A stretch of 64,000 nucleotides of DNA from Liolophura sinensis. Its lineage: Eukaryota > Mollusca > Polyplacophora > Chitonida > Chitonidae. Below, one piece after another: positions 58,601 through 64,000 of the stretch (position 1 is the first letter of the stretch; each line of letters opens with the position of its first letter). The position numbers and the translations under genes are program-made. The notes below the pieces were generated by a model. It saw only the letters and a program-made list of their open reading frames with translations, did not search any database and was not told the origin of the DNA. The stretch lies in NCBI RefSeq assembly GCF_032854445.1, contig NC_088295.1, positions 35,699,385 through 35,763,384 on the forward strand, written 5' to 3'.

Positions 58601-61600
58601 GAGTTCAAGCCCAGCTCATGCTGGCATCCTCTCTGGCCGTAAGTGGGAAGGTCTGCCAGCAACCTCCGGAGGGTCATGGGTGTCCCATTGGCTCTGCTCA
58701 GTTTTTCTCCCATCATAATGCTGGTCGTTGTCGTATAAGTGAAATATTCTTGAGTACAGTGTAAAACAGCAAACAGGTAATAAATAAATAAATAAATAAA
58801 TAATTTTTTTTGTGTGATCACCTAGTTGTTCTCAAAATGCGGTTCCCAGTACAGTGTAGACATTTGAAAAGCAATTATTTTCTGCCTCACTTTGCAACAA
58901 GATGTATATCAAGTGCAAAAATCGTGTTGTTTGATACTTCATATTTGTAAGTCTAAATCAGTTAATATTCTTTCTTTTTGTAGGGATTGCCTATAAAAGA
59001 ACTAAAGACAACTCTGACCTGTTCATTAAAGTTGCCGCCTCTGAATGCCAGCTCTTCACACACAGTGTTGTTTCGTGTTCCTGTAAGTTCTTCGTGCTTA
59101 AATGTCAAGTCGATGTCTGGAATCATATTAGCTAAGTAAAACAGTTGGACTCCCAACTGTTTGATCAAGCTGTATTAAAACTAATTCATTAAATCAATGA
59201 GGATGCAATCTCAAATCCAGCTCTTGCACATTAGGCTTCAGTTCGGCATCTGGAAGTTTATCCGGGACCTGGTGAAGGGCGACGGTTTACCATGGACACT
59301 CTGATTTGTTCCACCTGTGGTTACAAGAAAAGTATGCTGATAAATTCTGCTAGCACTAAAACAATTATAGATGGGAAAGATAAAAAAAAAAAATAATTGA
59401 TTTATATTCCATACATTAAGTGGAGCTGTAAATTAAGGAAATCGTTTTTGATTAGAAAGAATTTTCCTTTTTCCACAATACAAATATTTTTGCTTTCTTA
59501 TCACAGTACAGTTTCGGATTCTATAAACTTCGACCCTACCCAGATCACTGGACAGATAAGTGGGATAATGACCATGTCAGGATGCCCTGCTCACGTGAGA
59601 ATGAATACCCAGTGCATGGGCAGGTGAGGTTTAAGTCCTGTTGGTCGCTGCAGTTTGTATGCTCAGGAATAATACGGTTGTCAATCCAGCGTTTAAGCTG
59701 GCATCAAATTATGGGTGAGGGAGCAAGATATGCACAGTGAGTAAGGTGCATGAGGTACACAGGGTGCGACTTCCATCCTGGCCTTCCACACAAACTGTGT
59801 TCATTGCGCTGTTCTAACTGTTCATTGGAACATTGGTGACGATAATCGATTGATGGCTCTCTGAGGGCTGTTTACACAATCACATCATCACTTTGGAACA
59901 CCACTTATCCACCAATGGCATGTCTGTCTCTGTATCACCTATGGGAAAGTTTGTCAGTAAATTGACAGAGGTTGGTAGTTAACCCGGTGCAATCTGGTTT
60001 CCTCCATTTCATAAAACTGACTGCCATCGTGATTGGAAAATTCGTGAGTGTGACATTGGACAACAATCCTTCAGTCAATTGATCTTGTATGCATCGGGGA
60101 GATTACAGTCAGTAACCATTATCTCTTCTCTTAATACTCAACATTTGGTGGAAAGCCCAAGCATTGGTCAGGCCTTGAGAGGGTTTGGTGAAGCAGCAGT
60201 ATAAATAGGAAATCCCTCCTGCTACAATTAGAAGTTGCATGGTCAGCTTGAAAACATAAAATATCTTACATATATGAAGTTAGACACGACCAGTAAGTAA
60301 TGATGTGCAGGTTTTCATCCAATTTTAAACCATGAATGCTGATGTAGTCTGAGTCATTGACTGTGTCTTGAAGAATCCTATATAGAATGTAAAAATGGAT
60401 TTAAGCATAATCTCTGTTACCATGCTGAAATCATATGAATCTTGAAGGACTGTCATCATTCCTAAGAATTTTCTTAGCTGAAAATTATAGCTTTATTTGA
60501 GTAAAACTTCTTCCGTAAATTGTTAAACAAACCTGGATTCTGTAGTGTATGTATGCATGTATGTGAGATCAACACATTCTACCTATGGAAGTGCCTTTTT
60601 CTGGTAAGACTTGCCTGCCCAATACAGGCTGCGGTCGAACAGTTACATTTGTAGAAGAACTAAAGAACGTTATTGTATGTACTCCTTTGCTGCTCTGTTT
60701 TATTTCAGGTAAGACAGCGGTGGGACCTAATCGAAAAGGCATTGAAAGGTGACTTGGGTAATCCATTTAAACTTGAGGTAAGATTTTTCTTCAAGTATAG
60801 TTTAATCTCATGTTCTTACTTTGTACATGAATTCTGCTTATTTAAGGTTAAATATTCTAGTGATTCTCTTTTGAAGACTTACTTACACAAAAAAAAAAAA
60901 ATTAACCAGCTGCAGAGAAAGTATGTCCGGAGTTTGATTTAATGATATGTATTCTTATGTACATGTAGCTACAAAGGTGTATTGTATTTATCTTGCCTCT
61001 GTGTATCCACTATAGTATGAAGGAGTGATATTCCAGTAATCTTTATGAGGAGGCTTTCTGATTCCTCTACAACCTTGTGTTTTCTCCATCCACTAACAGT
61101 GTGATTTATATAACTGACATGTTTGTAAGCACAAAGTAACTGTCCATTCCAAGAAATAAAGAAACTAACACATGGAACGTTATTTAGGAATTTCTTGTGA
61201 TTTCGTTCACTAATAGCTGTTAAGGGAAGTCGTCTAGAAACAGAGAAGCAAAAGAGGTGTGACTTTAAATTGTTCATCCCCAAATCCAAATTTATCAGTT
61301 TACATCTGCAGAGTACAAAATTAACACTGGTGGCCTGATTCAAAGCCAGTGGACTTGTGAATTAAACAAACACTGATCTGATTGGCCTGTGATTTATAAA
61401 TGTTTATTTAGTTCAGCTTCCGAGGTCCTACATTTATAAACAAACAGTTATCTCCAAACTTGGCTTCTTTAGACACATTACAGGTACATTTAGATGAAAA
61501 TAAATTGTACAACATTTTCGACCATGATTTCTGTTATTTAACTGAAGGACAAACTAATATCAAGGAGGACCAATTGAGCACAAAAGACAGAGATCTATTG

Positions 61601-63296
61601 GCATTTGATATCTAGTAGTAATTTTAGGCCCCTGTGCAGGTAAAAACACGCTATCTGACATTATTTTTCTTCTCCACAGCACGCCATTCTGTCCTACAAC
61701 ACCAGGTACTCAAACAAATGGGATTTCTATGCTCTTGAGAGAGTCTTCTCAGAGGTAAGAAAGGGAAATATCCACTCATCATTAGCATATTGCTGGAAAG
61801 AAATTTTCGAAATTTTGTTCCAGTGTTGTTTATTATAATTTCAACAAGCTCCACAAAACAATTAGGAATTTAGAACTGTAGTGACACTGGCCTTACAGGA
61901 CATACTGTGAAGTACTTAATTTTTACGGATTTCGCAGAAAAATAATTGCAGCGAAAAAAATATCTAGTATTGAATCATATACTACAAGTAGTAGTAATAA
62001 TGAAGAGAAATCTTTGCCAGAGTTGCGGGAGCTGCGTAAGAAAGCCTGAGGGGCCAGCTAAATTTTTTAATAGCAGGGAAGGGAAATTATGTTTTCATTA
62101 TATACAAACTCTGGTGCTAAGGCTTGGTGGGTATAAAACAAAGTGGGAGTTTATTCGTCTTTAGTTTGATCAGTCTTCCCTATGAAAGAAAAGCAGATAC
62201 CAACATGTGCTGGCTTCTAATGAATGTCGCTCTGATACACACTATCCTGTTGGCTGTGTCTTTCCTGTGATCCAGTGAGTGAGCTTCTAACAAACTGTGA
62301 AGTGTGTACAACAAGACAATGGCTGTTTGACAGCTATGGCAATGTTTGCGGTTTCTGACCTGCTACAGAGGACAATTAAAACTGAAAACAGTGGAAAAAT
62401 TACTGTGTTGCTTGATTAAGAATGAGTGACTGGCGCCAATAATGGTGAATTCATATGTTTTGTGTTGAACTGCTCAAAAGTGACAGGTCACTTTGCCAGC
62501 TGTTTAAAAGTACTTAACAGTGATTCGAAAAAAAGTGACACCTGTTCTGAGTACTGCTCACGTTAGATACAAAAGTAATGCTCTTAAGTAGTGATAATCC
62601 ATCCCCCATTCTTTTAATCTCTGATCCAGATCACCAGGATTAGTGACACCACAGGAAACGAAGGAGGATTAAAGCCACCCATGATGATACCTGTTTTATG
62701 GGCTTGAATAATTTCGGCCATATTATATCTTGGAAAATTTTTAGATTTTAAGTTTTGTTTTTCAGTATTCTCTTAAATACGCAAAAATTATTTCCCGCAA
62801 ACATATTTTTGGAGAAAATCCGCAAAGATAAATTTCAGCGAATAATAAGTACTTTAAAGTAGCATACCAAAGTGACATTGGATGAGGCAGTTAATTTTTA
62901 CACTCCTACATGTATTTTCAAGCACTCAAAGCAGACTAAGATTTTGATTGCTTAAGTGACCAGTATCAAATTATACCTGTTGCCTGTGCTGTACATTTTT
63001 ATAATAAACGGCTACATGTACATCACAAAATTCTGAGATCCTTATTTAAAATACAAAAAAAGTGGAAATGTTTGCTTTGATTTATTGTACATAAGAACTA
63101 AATATGAGTTTGGAAGCGTCAATTTTGTCGCCATTGAACATGCATATTGTGCTCCATTTGGTGTAATTCAACCTCTCTCCTAATATTTGTTAATTATTCT
63201 TAACAGTTCTGCTATGAGAGAAGAGAGAAATTTTTCAAGACAACTGTGAAGAAAATGGCAATGCTGGCTTTAAGACTACCCAATATCTGCACTCAG
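49522..63296 (+). CDS. PARG: PARG, poly(ADP-ribose) glycohydrolase (5' part, runs off the window)
   Basis: PARG hydrolyses the ribose-ribose bonds of poly(ADP-ribose), reversing PARP signalling after DNA damage. The window holds ten coding exons (340 codons, starting at ATG 49,532): 49522-49646, 51156-51426, 55876-55931, 56855-56903, 58316-58394, 58984-59082, 59507-59623, 60709-60777, 61680-61754 and 63207-63296. Residues 1 to about 190 are low-complexity and disordered-looking. From about 191 the order and motifs match animal PARG (LPPLNASSSHTVLF, PYPDHWTDKWDNDHVRMPCS, RWDLIEKAL, AILSYNTRYSNKWDFYAL, LALRLPNICTQ), corresponding to its regulatory/accessory helical region. The catalytic macrodomain (GGG...QEE) must follow beyond 64,000. 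All introns are GT-AG and all phases agree. It diverges from RPS24. Confidence 0.97.
49805..50013 (-). mobile_element. SINE family 1, 3'-eroded, in the first coding-region PARG intron
   Basis: Forward 'caacattatggtggcaggaa', 'accgggcagagcccgagaga', 'catccgcaggttgcaggaag', 'gtggacttgaactcacaggg' and head 'aactgaaccacgcagccccc'. It is antisense to PARG. Confidence 0.88.
50014..51155 (+). other. PARG: PARG intron 1 (within coding region), remainder
   Basis: AT-rich, with no recognisable repeat or RNA gene. Confidence 0.7.
51156..51426 (+). CDS. PARG: PARG exon encoding the acidic, Ser/Asp-rich linker
   Basis: Residues 39 to 129. It opens with DIPVITISDNQSEDKE, in which V42-I43-T44-I45 followed by Ser and acidic residues fits a SUMO-interaction motif. 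Charged and polar throughout. A small basic cluster (GRKRLNSD, about 111 to 118) could be a second nuclear signal. Donor GTGAGT; a split Gly codon is completed by the next exon. Confidence 0.93.
51427..55875 (+). other. PARG: PARG 4.4-kb intron
   Basis: AT-rich, with a SINE tail scrap at 54,338. At 52,080 and 52,430 the phrases 'gctttacagctgtaacagtt' and 'ctttaaagctataacagtt' begin two diverged copies of a local repeat about 350 bases apart. No other gene was recognised. Confidence 0.6.
54338..54392 (+). mobile_element. SINE family 1, 3' tail fragment
   Basis: 'tattcttgagtacagcgtaa', 'aacaccaatcaaataaagta': only the last 50 bases of the SINE with its A-rich end. Confidence 0.75.
55876..55931 (+). 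CDS. PARG: PARG small exon, Ser/Asn/Lys-rich
   Basis: 56 nt between TTTTTTACAG and GTAAGA. Encodes VSESTTDKSNSKTNSNEK, with split codons at both ends whose phases fit the neighbours. Disordered linker. Confidence 0.85.
56855..56903 (+). CDS. PARG: PARG small exon
   Basis: 49 nt between TTTTACAG and GTATGT. Encodes TDETQSYGMSPDLFS plus split codons. It is supported by exact phase continuity (in 1, out 2) rather than by similarity, so it could be alternative or displaced. Confidence 0.72.
56904..58315 (+). other. PARG: PARG intron with SINE and a local duplication
   Basis: Besides the SINE at 57,690 it has three related segments around 57,590, 57,960 and 58,140 ('ttttggtggatacatagata', 'cacagacgacaatgtttcat', 'gtttatttccacagttgtc'), a diverged tandem element of 180 to 370 bp spacing interrupted by the SINE. 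Confidence 0.65.
57690..57890 (+). mobile_element. SINE family 1, 5'-truncated, well preserved
   Basis: Starts near the B box ('ccgtgagttcaagtccagtt') and runs through 'gccagcaacctgcgcatggt', 'cccgggctctgcccagtttc', 'gtataagtgaaatattcttg' and an (AAAT)n tail. It splits the diverged local repeat in this intron. Confidence 0.93.
58316..58394 (+). CDS. PARG: PARG exon, acidic end of the linker
   Basis: Acceptor CTTTGTTTCAG, donor GTCAGT. Encodes SEQFAEDSQEQEDVIYIPPS and EHTEAL. V178-I179-Y180-I181 flanked by acidic residues is a second SUMO-interaction-like motif. Confidence 0.85.
58522..58803 (+). mobile_element. Full-length SINE family 1 in PARG intron
   Basis: Head 'gtagcctccgtggcagcgga', B box GAGTTCAAGCCC, centre 'cagcaacctccggagggtca', 'cagtttttctcccatcataa', tail 'gtgaaatattcttgagtaca' and (AAAT)n. 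The A box is mutated. Same strand as PARG. Confidence 0.92.
58984..59082 (+). CDS. PARG: PARG exon, start of the conserved region
   Basis: 33 codons (residues 191 to 223), phase 0, between TCTTTCTTTTTGTAG and GTAAGT. LKLPPLNASSSHTVLFRVP matches the 'LPPL...SHTVL' segment that opens the conserved part of animal PARG. Confidence 0.95.
59507..59623 (+). CDS. PARG: PARG exon with the KWDNDHVRMPCS motif
   Basis: 39 codons (224 to 262), phase 0. YPDHWTDKWDNDHVRMPCSR and ENEYPV are strongly diagnostic of PARG. Acceptor TTCTTATCACAG, donor GTGAGG. Confidence 0.97.
59930..60082 (+). repeat. SINE-like family 3 copy in PARG intron
   Basis: 'gggaaagtttgtcagtaaat', 'tgacagaggttggtagttaa', 'ctggtttcctccatttcata' and 'aaactgactgccatcgtgat' match the element at 40,990 to 41,320, here with a single unit and therefore representing the unexpanded form. 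Confidence 0.75.
60709..60777 (+). CDS. PARG: PARG exon with RWDLIEKAL
   Basis: 23 codons (263 to 285), phase 0, VRQRWDLIEKALKGDLGNPF then KLE. Acceptor TTTTATTTCAG, donor GTAAGA. Confidence 0.96.
61680..61754 (+). CDS. PARG: PARG exon with AILSYNTRYSNKWDF
   Basis: 25 codons (286 to 310), phase 0. The motif corresponds to the 'AILKYN...KKWDF' helix of vertebrate PARG. Acceptor TCTTCTCCACAG, donor GTAAGA. Confidence 0.97.
63207..63296 (+). CDS. PARG: PARG exon with LRLPNICTQ, last in window
   Basis: 30 codons (311 to 340), phase 0. KMAMLALRLPNICTQ is a hallmark of PARG just before the region leading to the catalytic macrodomain. Acceptor TTATTCTTAACAG, donor GTATGT. No further exon could be recognised to 64,000, so the gene continues outside. 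Confidence 0.97.
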
Positions 63297-64000
63297 GTAT
63301 GTCTGAAAAAGTAATGTTATATTAATTTATCTTGTTCTTTTACAAAAATAAGTTAGGAACGTCAGCAGCAGTGCAGATCAAGAAAACTGAATTTCTATAA
63401 ACATGTGTATTTTTTGTCTCAGATTGTTTATGGTATTTAACAAGGCATCAAGACAAGATGTTATTGTGTCGTAGAGGTCCATATTTTTGACTCATGTGTA
63501 TGATAACACTAATCTGCCTGAACTTCTGGGAAATTCCTTACACGCCATTCAGATTTGTATCTAGCACACTTATTTTTTTTTACATTTCCAAGGTCTAGAA
63601 TATACGTGTACCTTCATTTATTCATGTAGCGTCATTACCAGTTATGGATGCGACAACAAAAGCAAAATGTAGCAAAGTACAAACCTATTTTTGGTTTGTA
63701 AGAAAACCTTAGCACAACATTAGGAGCTGTCAAAGGTAATGACAGACCCATCCCAATAAGTTGACCAGAAGTAAGAGTATTGTCTGGGTTTTTAATTTAG
63801 GCTTTGAGGGCTTAACTCCTCTCTGGCCATTCTAACTTGGCGTGTGATTTTTGAAGGGAAATTATCTTCTTACTTATGAGTGAGCTACTTACAGGAACAG
63901 CTCAAATATAGATGTGAATAGACTGTAAATCTTTGACCTTTTTAACCACAAAACCACTAAATGCAAGCTTCGTAAAACTGTGCAAATTATTTCTCTACAC
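63297..64000 (+). other. PARG: PARG intron, runs off the window
   Basis: AT-rich, no exon recognised. The last bases 'atgcaagcttcgtaaaactg', 'tgcaaattatttctctacac' resemble 7,278 to 7,320 ('atgcaagcttcacaaaactg', 'tgaaaattacttctctctac'), a further dispersed repeat. Confidence 0.6.

Noticed and set aside
59221-59350. Possible extra PARG exon after 59,234 ('gcttcag' then 'ttcggcatctggaagtttat')
   Set aside because: In the required phase 0 it hits a TGA after 20 codons, and the neighbouring exons already join in frame. The sequence looks like a dispersed repeat.

Overview
The window is nuclear DNA from an animal, most likely a mollusc or close lophotrochozoan. The genes are split by short canonical GT-AG introns, the sequence is AT-rich, and many diverged copies of tRNA-derived SINEs and small DNA transposons of a kind I associate with molluscan genomes are scattered through it. 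The species cannot be named from the sequence, and nothing looks bacterial, plasmid or viral.

Layout. Positions 1 to about 38,150 form a long stretch with no gene I can recognise. It holds unique AT-rich sequence, five more complete SINE copies plus truncated ones, three copies of a small inverted-repeat element (MITE), a second dispersed repeat family, a 19-bp minisatellite, a ~190-bp degenerate tandem array, a 51-bp-period duplication and a degenerate array near the left end. A two-exon candidate on the minus strand (10,836 to 9,893) and one isolated exon-like block (6,181 to 6,089) have matching splice signals and reading frame. They are weakly supported and match no family I know.

Positions 38,200 to 63,296 carry three well-supported housekeeping genes. 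COX18 (plus strand, five coding exons, complete) encodes a mitochondrial inner-membrane insertase of the Oxa1/YidC family that helps assemble cytochrome c oxidase. RPS24 (minus strand, five exons, complete) encodes ribosomal protein eS24. Its ATG stands alone in the first exon and its stop codon opens the last exon, and it has a pyrimidine-tract (TOP) start. PARG (plus strand, ten coding exons seen, 3' end beyond the window) encodes poly(ADP-ribose) glycohydrolase. The window holds its disordered N-terminus and the start of its conserved region, but not the catalytic macrodomain.

COX18 and RPS24 converge tail to tail. RPS24 and PARG diverge head to head, with their first coding ATGs about 620 bp apart. 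All exon boundaries were worked out by hand from splice consensus, frame continuity and recalled family similarity. The most interesting coding observation is the PARG N-terminus, where a nuclear localisation signal, a PCNA-binding-like motif and two SUMO-interaction-like motifs lie in a low-complexity tail. No novel biological system was found.
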